Source: an uncultured Angelakisella sp.
Lineage (GTDB): Bacteria > Bacillota > Clostridia > Oscillospirales > Ruminococcaceae
Direction: 5' to 3'
Length of the DNA: 6,349 nt
NCBI GenBank assembly: GCA_910585535.1
Contig: CAJUFK010000157.1
Span: 1 to 6,349 of the forward strand
Shown here: piece by piece, positions 1-5,385 of the stretch
Numbering within the stretch: position 1 is the stretch's first letter
Layout: every line of letters starts with the position of its first letter
The notes under the pieces: model-generated
Seen by the model: only the letters and a program-made list of their open reading frames with translations
The model's database searches: none
Told to the model about the DNA's origin: nothing
Program-made: the position numbers and the translations under genes

Positions 1-596
1 ATGTAGTCCGGGTCCCGGATGATGGGCTGGTCGGTGTTGCCGATGTCCCCGGAAAAGGCGATGGTCCGGGTGGCCCCCGCCTCCCGGGCGGTGACCAGGA
101 TGCTGGCGGAACCCAGCAGATGCCCAGCGTCTATGAACTTGGCGGTGATGCCCTCAAAAAGGCGGATCTCCTCCCCGTATTCACAGGGCTGCAAAAGCTC
201 CAGGGCTGCCTGGGCGTCTTCCACCGTGTAAAGCGGCTCCACTGGGTCGATGCCCGCCCGGGAGAGCTTCTGGCTCTTCCACTGGGCGTCCATCTCCTGG
301 ATCCGGGCCGAGTCCATGAGCATAATCCGCAGCAGGTCGCAGGTGAGGCGGGTGGCCACGATGGGTCCCTTGAAGCCGTTTTTTACCAGCAGGGGCAGCC
401 GCCCGCTGTGGTCAATATGGGCGTGGGTCACCAGCACGCAGTCAATCTCCCCCGCCGCAAAGGGCAGGGCGTTGTCCTCCAGCTCGTCGCCCCCCTGCTG
501 CAGGCCGCAGTCAATGAGCAGCTTCTTCCCCCGGGCCTCCAGCTGGTGGCAGGAGCCGGTGACTTCCTTGTCCGCGCCGTAAAATCGCAGTTTCAT
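1..596 (-). CDS. MBL-fold metallo-hydrolase, beta-CASP/RNA-processing type (partial, C-terminus off the left edge)
   Basis: The first 198 residues of a metallo-beta-lactamase-fold protein, read on the minus strand from ATG at 596. Visible metal-binding motifs are LIDCG around residue 29, the HxHxDH signature THAHIDHSG (H58, H60, D62, H63), a GHLLGSAS histidine motif (H159) and FSGDIG (D184). The spacing and the N-terminus MKLRFYGADKEVTGSCH match the YSH1/COG1236 family, whose full members are about 530 residues and carry a beta-CASP insert and an RNA-specificity motif further on. Family knowledge therefore suggests a zinc-dependent ribonuclease or related phosphodiesterase in the cytoplasm; the substrate is not known. 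The ribosome site AGGAAAGGA (about 605-613) supports this start. It lies 65 bases after a small membrane protein gene in the same direction, probably in one transcript. The beta-CASP part itself is only partly in the window, so exact subfamily is inferred. Confidence 0.93.
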   Translation of the reverse strand, partial: MKLRFYGADKEVTGSCHQLEARGKKLLIDCGLQQGGDELEDNALPFAAGEIDCVLVTHAHIDHSGRLPLLVKNGFKGPIVATRLTCDLLRIMLMDSARIQEMDAQWKSQKLSRAGIDPVEPLYTVEDAQAALELLQPCEYGEEIRLFEGITAKFIDAGHLLGSASILVTAREAGATRTIAFSGDIGNTDQPIIRDPDY

Positions 597-616
597 ACGA
601 TCCGTCCTTTCCTAGT

Positions 617-633
617 CCCCGGAAAGCCCGGGG
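617..633 (-). repeat. Intergenic hairpin ahead of the MBL hydrolase gene
   Basis: CCCCGG, a five-base loop, then CCGGGG form a perfect 6-bp GC stem between the small membrane protein gene and the MBL gene. No T-run follows on either strand, so it does not look like an intrinsic terminator. It sits just upstream of the ribosome site at 605-613 and could affect mRNA stability or processing; that role is inference. Confidence 0.5.
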
Positions 634-661
634 CAATGTCCATGTCCAAATGGCTACAGCT

Positions 662-1090
662 TTATGAGGAAACAATGGAATAACGTTTGTGGATGGCGGG
701 GCGGTCCCCATAGACACGGTCAAAAATCAGCGTCTTGTCCCCGTAGAGCTTTATGGCGGCGATGCCGGAGTCCTGGTCGCCGGCGAAGGAAAGATAGTAC
801 CGCTCCGGGCCGGTGATGGAAAAGGCCTGTTGCCCAAGGTCCCTGAGCTTCACCTCCGAAAGGCGGCGGTAAAGCTCCCGGACCTCCTCCGGGGTCAACT
901 CCCGGGCGTCCAGCTCCCGGACGGTCTCCCCGTCCTCCAACGTCTCCCGCACCGTCACCCGGACGGCATCCTCCCCCGGAAGCTGCTCCACCAGCCGCTT
1001 CCCCGGGACAGGTCTCCAGAACGCCAGCCAAAGGACAACTGCCGCGGCCGCAAGCCCCAGAAGGACCGCGCCTGGTCTTTTCCGGCCCAA
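662..1090 (-). CDS. Small single-pass membrane protein of unknown function
   Basis: A 142-residue protein if started at TTG 1090. It begins MGRKRPG, followed by one hydrophobic segment (about residues 8-25), then about 117 hydrophilic, charged residues presumably outside the membrane (a positively charged N-terminus favours N-in). I do not recognise a family, catalytic motif or cysteine pattern; the mature part looks like a small alpha/beta domain ending in a Tyr/Ile-rich strand region. The start is uncertain. TTG 1090 has a strong ribosome site (1099-1108) at 8-base spacing and puts the charged residues directly before the TM segment. A GTG at 1153 would add 21 residues, has only a GGAG nine bases away, and uses codons (CTA, AGG, AAT) atypical of the neighbours. 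The gene lies between the kinase and the MBL gene in the same direction, so co-transcription is likely. It could equally be a lineage-specific envelope protein. Confidence 0.75.
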   Translation of the reverse strand: MGRKRPGAVLLGLAAAAVVLWLAFWRPVPGKRLVEQLPGEDAVRVTVRETLEDGETVRELDARELTPEEVRELYRRLSEVKLRDLGQQAFSITGPERYYLSFAGDQDSGIAAIKLYGDKTLIFDRVYGDRPAIHKRYSIVSS

Positions 1091-1098
1091 GTTCCCCA

Positions 1099-1108
1099 CC
1101 CCTTTCCT
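1099..1108 (-). promoter_or_regulatory. Ribosome binding site favouring the TTG 1090 start
   Basis: On the minus strand AGGAAAGGGG lies eight bases before TTG 1090. It is a better match and spacing than anything ahead of the alternative GTG at 1153, and is the main reason for choosing the shorter protein. Confidence 0.55.
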
Positions 1109-1228
1109 TTGGCGCCAGCCAAGCGGTAGATTTGTCCGCTTCCCACCCTGCACAGTTTAAGACTCCAGGCACAAGTTTGGTCCTGGCACAACGCAGGGGG
1201 TGTCAGCGGGCGTTCGTCTGCTCACCTG

Positions 1229-2167
1229 TCATTTCCGGTTGATAAACTCCTGGATGAGGGACATCTTGGGGATGAGGTCCCAATCCAGCTCCGGAAGGCC
1301 CTCCAGGGCGGCGATGAGCTGCTGGGCCAGCTCCTGGTGGGGGTCGTCCTTGGGGATGCTGCGGAGCATCTCCGCACCCTGGCGGGCGTAGAGGAAGGGC
1401 TCGTAGCCGTGGGCCGAGTTGATGTGAAGGTCCGCCAGGGGGCGGTAGGGCTGCATATACAGGTTCTCTCCCCGCAGAACGTAATCCCACAGCCGCAGGG
1501 TCTCCTCCGCCTCGGTGTTCCGGCGCACCCGGTCCCGAAGGAGCCGGCGCAGAAGGCGGAGTTCCCGGCCGGCCAGAAGGACCTTGCCCGAGTGGTCGAC
1601 GTAATCGCTGTGTACGCTGATGTAGAGGCGCAGGATGCGGAACTTCTCCACCAGGGGGGCGATACGGGGGTTCAGGGCGTGAAGCCCCTCGAAGATGAGG
1701 CAGGTGTCCTCGTCAAAGGTGAGGTCCCGGGTGAAGGTGGAGCGGCTGCCGGTGGTGAAATCAAAAATGGGCATCTTGGTATGTCCTTTGGTGAGCAGGT
1801 CCTCCATGCACTGTCCCAGGGTGTCCAGGTCCAAGCCGTCGATGGTCTCAAAGTTCTTCTGGCCGTCCTCCCACAGGGGGGTGTACTTGCGGTCCTTGTA
1901 GAAATCGTCCAGGGAGATACGGCAGGCCTTGTGGCCGTTGCGCCCCAGGCCCTCGGCCAGGATGCGGGAGGCGGTGGTCTTGCCCGAGGAGGTGGGGCCG
2001 CTGAGGAGGATCACCTGGGAGTCCTCCGCCTCCGCCCGAAGATACACCTCTACCACCCGCTTGTGGAAGGTCTTTTCCTCAGAGGTGATAAGGGCCTTGG
2101 GATCCCACTGGAGCAGTTCCGCCCTGGCGGGAAGATCGATCTTTTCCATAATAGGAACGTATTTCAT
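1229..2167 (-). CDS. Nucleoside kinase (uridine kinase / phosphoribulokinase-like P-loop NTPase)
   Basis: A 312-residue cytoplasmic enzyme expected to phosphorylate a nucleoside, probably uridine/cytidine, using ATP or GTP in pyrimidine salvage. Motifs in order: Walker A GPTSSGKTT (residues 57-65), SLDDFYKDR (85-93) as in uridine kinase/PRK proteins, PIFDFTTGSR (133-142), and the FEGLHALNP motif (159-167), followed by a RLLRRLLRD-type arginine-rich lid region and a RGENLYMQPY stretch. The end, IPKMSLIQEFINRK, resembles the IP..S..REFIGG end of the long clostridial nucleoside kinases, but those usually carry an N-terminal TGS/tRNA-synthetase-like half that is absent here; only about 50 residues precede the P-loop. 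ATG 2167 is chosen over a TTG at 2215 because AAAGGAG sits nine bases upstream and because 2215 falls beside a leader hairpin. Substrate specificity is inferred from family only. Confidence 0.93.
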   Translation of the reverse strand: MKYVPIMEKIDLPARAELLQWDPKALITSEEKTFHKRVVEVYLRAEAEDSQVILLSGPTSSGKTTASRILAEGLGRNGHKACRISLDDFYKDRKYTPLWEDGQKNFETIDGLDLDTLGQCMEDLLTKGHTKMPIFDFTTGSRSTFTRDLTFDEDTCLIFEGLHALNPRIAPLVEKFRILRLYISVHSDYVDHSGKVLLAGRELRLLRRLLRDRVRRNTEAEETLRLWDYVLRGENLYMQPYRPLADLHINSAHGYEPFLYARQGAEMLRSIPKDDPHQELAQQLIAALEGLPELDWDLIPKMSLIQEFINRK

Positions 2168-2175
2168 CGTTTGTG

Positions 2176-2183
2176 TCTCCTTT
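2176..2183 (-). promoter_or_regulatory. Ribosome binding site for the nucleoside kinase
   Basis: AAAGGAGA on the minus strand, near-consensus and about nine bases from ATG 2167. It fixes the start and rules out the in-frame TTG 48 bases further upstream. Confidence 0.75.
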
Positions 2184-2197
2184 GCCGCGTTTTTCCC

Positions 2198-2213
2198 GCC
2201 GCCGTTAGGCGGC
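2198..2213 (-). repeat. Leader hairpin upstream of the kinase gene
   Basis: GCCGCC, loop of four, GGCGGC: a perfect 6-bp GC stem lying inside the predicted 5' leader of the kinase mRNA, about 30 bases before the start codon. It lacks a T-tract on either strand, so simple termination is unlikely; it may stabilise the leader or influence ribosome access. Function is inference. Confidence 0.5.
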
Positions 2214-2239
2214 AAGCCAATTTCTGGTTTTTCATGTTT

Positions 2240-2268
2240 ATTTTAACATAATTCACAGTAATTTGCAA
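2240..2268 (-). promoter_or_regulatory. Sigma-A-type promoter for the nucleoside kinase
   Basis: On the minus strand, -35 TTGCAA (2263-2268), 17-base spacer, -10 TAAAAT (2240-2245), with TG one base upstream of the -10 as an extended -10 element. Predicted transcript start is near 2233, giving a leader of about 65 bases that contains the hairpin at 2198-2213. AT-rich sequence upstream could act as an UP element. Confidence 0.65.
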
Positions 2269-2313
2269 ACATTTTTGTAAATAATACTTGCAATTTCTTT
2301 TTTTCTGTTGGGT

Positions 2314-2328
2314 TGTAAAAACGTTACA
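2314..2328. promoter_or_regulatory. Operator-like palindrome TGTAA-N5-TTACA
   Basis: Perfect 5-bp inverted half-sites with a five-base spacer lie between the two divergent promoters, upstream of both -35 elements. The size and symmetry fit a dimeric repressor or activator site, but no regulator is identified and one such site can arise by chance in AT-rich DNA. Confidence 0.3.
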
Positions 2329-2381
2329 GATTCTTAACAAAAAGAAGTTCTAAATGATGTAGAATAAAAAGCACAAGAGAG

Positions 2382-2410
2382 TTGCATTTTTCGCCAGAAA
2401 GCTTTATAAT
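2382..2410 (+). promoter_or_regulatory. Sigma-A-type promoter for the M23 peptidase gene
   Basis: -35 TTGCAT (2382-2387), exactly 17 bases, then a perfect -10 TATAAT (2405-2410). Transcription would start around 2415-2418, about 55 bases before the ATG. The -35 matches consensus only at TTG, so an activator or the AT-rich upstream DNA may help. Confidence 0.75.
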
Positions 2411-2417
2411 ACTGATT

Positions 2418-2437
2418 GCTGGCGGAAAACCGTCAGC
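2418..2437 (+). repeat. 5'-terminal stem-loop in the M23 peptidase leader
   Basis: GCTGGCGG, loop AAAA, CCGTCAGC pair over 8 bp with one G-U wobble. The stem begins at or within a few bases of the predicted transcript start, so the mRNA would begin with a hairpin, an arrangement known to protect some bacterial mRNAs from decay. No T-run follows, so it is not a terminator. Confidence 0.55.
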
Positions 2438-2472
2438 GCGCCAACTAGGTTATTCGGAAAGGAGGGAACGCC

Positions 2473-4815
2473 ATGGCGGAACAGAAAAGGGATCGGGCCC
2501 ATAGCGATGGGGAGTTGGATTATGATTCCCTGCTGTCCCGGTACAAGGATGCAGCGGAGCCGGAACCGGAGCCGCCCCCTCCGCCCCGGGAAAAGAAGAA
2601 GATCATCAGCACCCTGCTTTCCGATGTATCCGCCCCGGGGGAAGGGAAGTTCGCCCGGAAGCGGGGCCAGAAAGCCGCCCCCCAGCAGAAAGAGCCGGAG
2701 GAGGAGCCCCAGGCGCCGCCCCTGAAGCTGGAGGAGTTGAAGCCCGCCCCCCGTCCCCAGGAGGGGAAAAAGCGCTGGGACCGGATCCTCCGGGAACCGG
2801 TGCGGGAGGAACCGCCAGCCGGGGAGGAGCTGAGCCAGGTACTGGATTCCTTGGAGAGGTCCCCCAAGGACCGGCAGGAGCCCCCGGAGCGCACCAAAAA
2901 AGAGAAACGGAGAGCCGCAGTCCAGCCGGAGGCCGCTCCAAAGCCGGAAGCGCCCCCTGCTGCTGAGGCCCTGCCTGTTGAGGAAGCCCCCGCCCCCCGC
3001 AAGGGGAAAAAGGCCGCCAAGGCGGAAAAGCGGGGACTGGATCCCGCTCCGATCGCCGAGCCCGTCCCGGAACAGGACCGGGAGCCTTCGGTGCTGGAAT
3101 GGATCTACATTGAAATCTACTACATCGGCATTCAGCTGCTTCGGGATATGCACCTGTTCCGCCGGGAGGCTGGAAAGCTTCGGGACTGGCTGTGGGAACG
3201 GGCCCCCCTTTGGTTTGAGGAACAGCGCCGCCGCTTTCTGCGGGTCTGCAACCATATCTCCGACACCACCCTGTTCCCCTACCGGGAATTGGCGCGGCTT
3301 ACCAGCCGCCTTTACCAGCAGATCAAGGAGGCTGGACGAGGCAAGGGAAGCTTTAAGGTCAAGCTTGGCTGCTGGTGGGATTATTTCCGCGCCCTCTCCC
3401 TGCCCCTGAACCACATTGCCAACTTTGTCGCCCCGATTGTGGGCATCACCATCCTGGCCGCCACCCTGACTTATTTCCAGGGGATCAACTACGCCCTTTC
3501 GGTGGAGTATTCCGGCCAGCACCTAGGCTATGTTGCCCAGGAGAACGACTTTTACGAGGCCCAGCAGATGGTTCTGGACCGTATGCTCAACGAGGAATAT
3601 CAGGCCGCTGACACCAATCAGCCCATCTTCCGCATCGTCATCGCCGACAAGAAGGACCTCACCGATACCGAGACCCTGGCCAACCGCCTGATCGCCATCT
3701 CCCAAAACGAGGTAGAGGAGGCCGACGGCGTTTACATCGAGGGGGCTTTCCTGGGCGCCCTGAAAAACGGCAGTGAGTTCCTTATCTACCTGGACAGCAT
3801 TCTGGAGGACTACCGCACCGGCATCGACCACGAGCTGGTGCAGTTCGTCAAGAGCATTACAGTCCGACGGGGGGTCTACCCCACCAGTTCGGTGATGCCC
3901 CTCTACCGCATCACCCAGGAAATGGAGTCGGACCGCACCCGGATCATTGAGCATCGGGTGGAGGAGGGGGAGACCCTTCCCCAAATTGCCGAAGCCTACG
4001 AGACGACGGTGGAGAACCTTCTGGAGCTTAACACCATGCTGGAGGAACGGGAGGCCCAAACCGACGAGGAGACCGGGGAAACCGACCCTGCCACCATCTC
4101 ACTAATCACCGGGGAACGCCTTACCGTGGCCCGGGTGACCATGGACCTGGGGGTCCAGGTGACCCGCCGGGAGGTGTACACCGAGGACATTCCCTACAGC
4201 ACCACCAACGTGGAGGACAGCCGCTACTACAAGGGCTATCAGGTCACCCTTTCCGCCGGGATCAACGGCAAACAGGAGGTTACGGCGGATGTGACCTACA
4301 TTGACGGGGAACAGGTGAGTGAGAGCCGCATCGGCGCCCCTGTCGTCCTTCAGGAACCGGTCAATGCCAGGGTCATGGTAGGCACCATGCCCATCCTCAC
4401 CTATCTGCCCGGCGGCGGCAACAGCAGCGAATCCTTCATGTGGCCGGTGAAGGGCGGAAAGGTCAGCGCAGGCCTCTACGGCTACCGGGGCCACACCGGC
4501 ATGGATATCGCCGCTCCCTATGGGACAGAAATTCGGGCGGCCAAGGACGGCCAGGTGACCTACGCCACCAACTATTCCATCTGGCCCTACGGCAAGCGGG
4601 TGGACATCAGCCACGGCAACGGGGTGACCACCCGGTACGCCCACTGCAGCGCGGTCTTTGTCACCTCCGGCCAGTATGTCCGCCAGGGGGATACCATCGC
4701 CTTGGTAGGCCGTACCGGCAACGCCACCGGCAACCACTGCCACTTTGAAATCAAGATCAACGGCGCCATTATGAACCCGGCGAACTACATCGGGAGTTAT
4801 TGGCCCGGGTACTGA
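2473..4815 (+). CDS. Membrane-anchored LysM-G5-M23 zinc metallopeptidase with long cytoplasmic N-terminus
   Basis: A 780-residue protein predicted to cut peptidoglycan peptide cross-bridges or stems from the outer face of the membrane. Layout: residues 1-210 are Pro/Glu/Lys/Ala-rich and probably disordered; 211-312 form an aromatic and arginine-rich helical block; one TM segment lies at about 316-335 with basic residues before it (N-in); 345-490 form an extracellular domain; LysM (about 493-552, stretched by an acidic insert at 523-539) should bind glycan; a G5-like domain covers about 560-636; M23 peptidase spans about 665-775. The M23 zinc ligands are intact: H674 and D678 in HTGMD, H757 in HCHFE, with H724 (YAH) and H755 as catalytic histidines. 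ATG 2473 follows GGAGGG at seven-base spacing. It is monocistronic, between its own promoter and a terminator. LysM-G5-M23 proteins are known in Clostridia; the 310-residue cytoplasmic part is the unusual feature. Whether it acts in division, elongation or sporulation cannot be told from sequence. Confidence 0.93.
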   Translation: MAEQKRDRAHSDGELDYDSLLSRYKDAAEPEPEPPPPPREKKKIISTLLSDVSAPGEGKFARKRGQKAAPQQKEPEEEPQAPPLKLEELKPAPRPQEGKKRWDRILREPVREEPPAGEELSQVLDSLERSPKDRQEPPERTKKEKRRAAVQPEAAPKPEAPPAAEALPVEEAPAPRKGKKAAKAEKRGLDPAPIAEPVPEQDREPSVLEWIYIEIYYIGIQLLRDMHLFRREAGKLRDWLWERAPLWFEEQRRRFLRVCNHISDTTLFPYRELARLTSRLYQQIKEAGRGKGSFKVKLGCWWDYFRALSLPLNHIANFVAPIVGITILAATLTYFQGINYALSVEYSGQHLGYVAQENDFYEAQQMVLDRMLNEEYQAADTNQPIFRIVIADKKDLTDTETLANRLIAISQNEVEEADGVYIEGAFLGALKNGSEFLIYLDSILEDYRTGIDHELVQFVKSITVRRGVYPTSSVMPLYRITQEMESDRTRIIEHRVEEGETLPQIAEAYETTVENLLELNTMLEEREAQTDEETGETDPATISLITGERLTVARVTMDLGVQVTRREVYTEDIPYSTTNVEDSRYYKGYQVTLSAGINGKQEVTADVTYIDGEQVSESRIGAPVVLQEPVNARVMVGTMPILTYLPGGGNSSESFMWPVKGGKVSAGLYGYRGHTGMDIAAPYGTEIRAAKDGQVTYATNYSIWPYGKRVDISHGNGVTTRYAHCSAVFVTSGQYVRQGDTIALVGRTGNATGNHCHFEIKINGAIMNPANYIGSYWPGY

Positions 4816-4825
4816 TCCAAGACAG

Positions 4826-4861
4826 AAAAACACCGTCAGCACTGTGCTGACGGTGTTTTTT
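4826..4861. terminator. Bidirectional intrinsic terminator between the convergent M23 and Rrf2 genes
   Basis: A perfect 10-bp stem, CACCGTCAGC (4831-4840) with GCTGACGGTG (4846-4855) and a five-base loop, is flanked by A5 on the left and T6 on the right. It therefore works in both directions: the T6 run for the plus-strand M23 gene ending at 4815, and the complement of the A5 run for the minus-strand Rrf2 gene, whose stop codon abuts it. Confidence 0.93.
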
Positions 4862-5262
4862 CAGGTATTGGAGAACTTTACCGCGCTAAGCTTTTCCCGG
4901 ACGGTTTCCGAGATCTCGGCGTAGACCTGCTGGAACTTACAGGCCCCGCAGGCCTCCACGTTGCGGTTGCAGTGGTAGTCCGTTTCGCTTAGGCACCGCG
5001 CCAGGGAATAGGGGCCCTCCACCATTTCGATGACGTCGCAGAGGGAGATCTCCCCCGGGTCCCGGGCCAGTTCGTACCCCCCCTTGGTCCCCTTGTAGGA
5101 GTTTACCAGCCCCCCTGTCACCAGCTTGCGGAGGATCTTTAGGGAGAACCGCAGGGTAACGCCGGTCTCCTCGGCGATGCGCTTGGCGTCCATCCGCTCC
5201 CTCTTCCGGGCCAGGCAGTGGACGATCCGCACAGCGTAATCTGACTCCAAGGTGATGTGCAT
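4861..5262 (-). CDS. Rrf2-family transcriptional regulator with putative Fe-S cysteines
   Basis: A 133-residue, IscR/NsrR-like winged-helix DNA-binding protein. The start MHITLESDYAVRIVHCLA, the helix-turn-helix region (about 26-54) and the wing GTKGGYELARDP (58-69) are typical of the family, and the length is close to usual. Four cysteines follow: C90, C98, C105 and C108. IscR uses three cysteines plus a histidine three residues after the last one; here that position is Cys108. This suggests a [2Fe-2S] or [4Fe-4S] cluster sensing iron, oxygen, nitric oxide or redox state, but the cluster is inferred. ATG 5262 follows AAGGGAG at seven-base spacing. It has its own strong promoter, and no terminator separates it from the upstream phosphatase gene, so read-through is possible. 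No isc, suf or nif genes are adjacent, so its regulon cannot be named. Autoregulation is likely for this family. Confidence 0.93.
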   Translation of the reverse strand: MHITLESDYAVRIVHCLARKRERMDAKRIAEETGVTLRFSLKILRKLVTGGLVNSYKGTKGGYELARDPGEISLCDVIEMVEGPYSLARCLSETDYHCNRNVEACGACKFQQVYAEISETVREKLSAVKFSNT

Positions 5263-5304
5263 AACTTTTCTCCCTTCCCCAGACGGCGTCTTAACAGGAT
5301 CTCT

Positions 5305-5320
5305 GGAAAAAGTATATTCC
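5305..5320. promoter_or_regulatory. Possible operator overlapping the Rrf2 -10 element
   Basis: GGAAAAAGTATATTCC is an imperfect palindrome (GGAA and TTCC outer arms, five of eight positions paired) lying across the -10. Its place suits repression by a dimeric regulator such as the Rrf2 protein itself, but it does not match a specific published site that I can name with confidence. Confidence 0.25.
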
Positions 5321-5339
5321 CACCGTCCTAAATTGTCAA
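5311..5339 (-). promoter_or_regulatory. Strong sigma-A-type promoter for the Rrf2 gene
   Basis: On the minus strand: perfect -35 TTGACA (5334-5339), 17-base spacer, -10 TATACT (5311-5316). Predicted start is near 5304, giving a leader of about 42 bases. It is the closest to consensus of the promoters in this window. Confidence 0.85.
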
Positions 5340-5385
5340 GGCGGCCGGCGACAGAGAGGGGAGGTACCTTTTGGCAGGGGCCCGG

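Larger units (their letters stand above)
2168..2472. other. AT-rich divergent intergenic region (305 bases, no gene)
   Basis: This stretch separates the start codons of the divergent kinase and M23 genes. Between about 2220 and 2410 it is strongly AT-rich against GC-rich flanks. It holds two promoters, two leader hairpins, a TGTAA-N5-TTACA palindrome and repeated TTGCAA hexamers, listed separately. No credible small ORF or structured riboswitch was recognised. Confidence 0.8.

Noticed and set aside
2168..2215. TTG start at 2215 for the kinase
   Set aside because: ATG 2167 has a near-consensus ribosome site; the extension begins in the leader hairpin and has no family similarity.
1337..2251. 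Long plus-strand open frame (304 codons) opposite the nucleoside kinase
   Set aside because: It is antisense to a kinase with intact motifs; its product is Val/Gly/Gln-rich without any recognisable domain, as expected of a GC-rich shadow frame.
2334..2365. Second promoter for the M23 gene (TTAACA and TAGAAT)
   Set aside because: The hexamers are 20 bases apart, too far for a normal sigma-A promoter, and the one at 2382-2410 is much better.
2418..2437. Leader hairpin of the M23 gene as a riboswitch or attenuator
   Set aside because: It is a simple stem-loop with no T-run, no alternative terminator and no conserved aptamer pattern in a leader of about 55 bases.
2530..3060. Repetitive-looking Pro/Glu/Lys-rich stretch as a tandem DNA repeat
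   Set aside because: No fixed repeat unit was found; the pattern comes from biased amino-acid composition and GC-rich codons.
2404..3522. Minus-strand open frame (372 codons) opposite the M23 gene
   Set aside because: It runs across the M23 promoter and start, its product is Leu/Gly/Phe-rich low complexity, and the plus-strand frame has clear domains.
4102..4842. Minus-strand open frame (246 codons) opposite the M23 catalytic domain
   Set aside because: It covers the zinc-peptidase coding sequence and half of the terminator; the product shows no family features.
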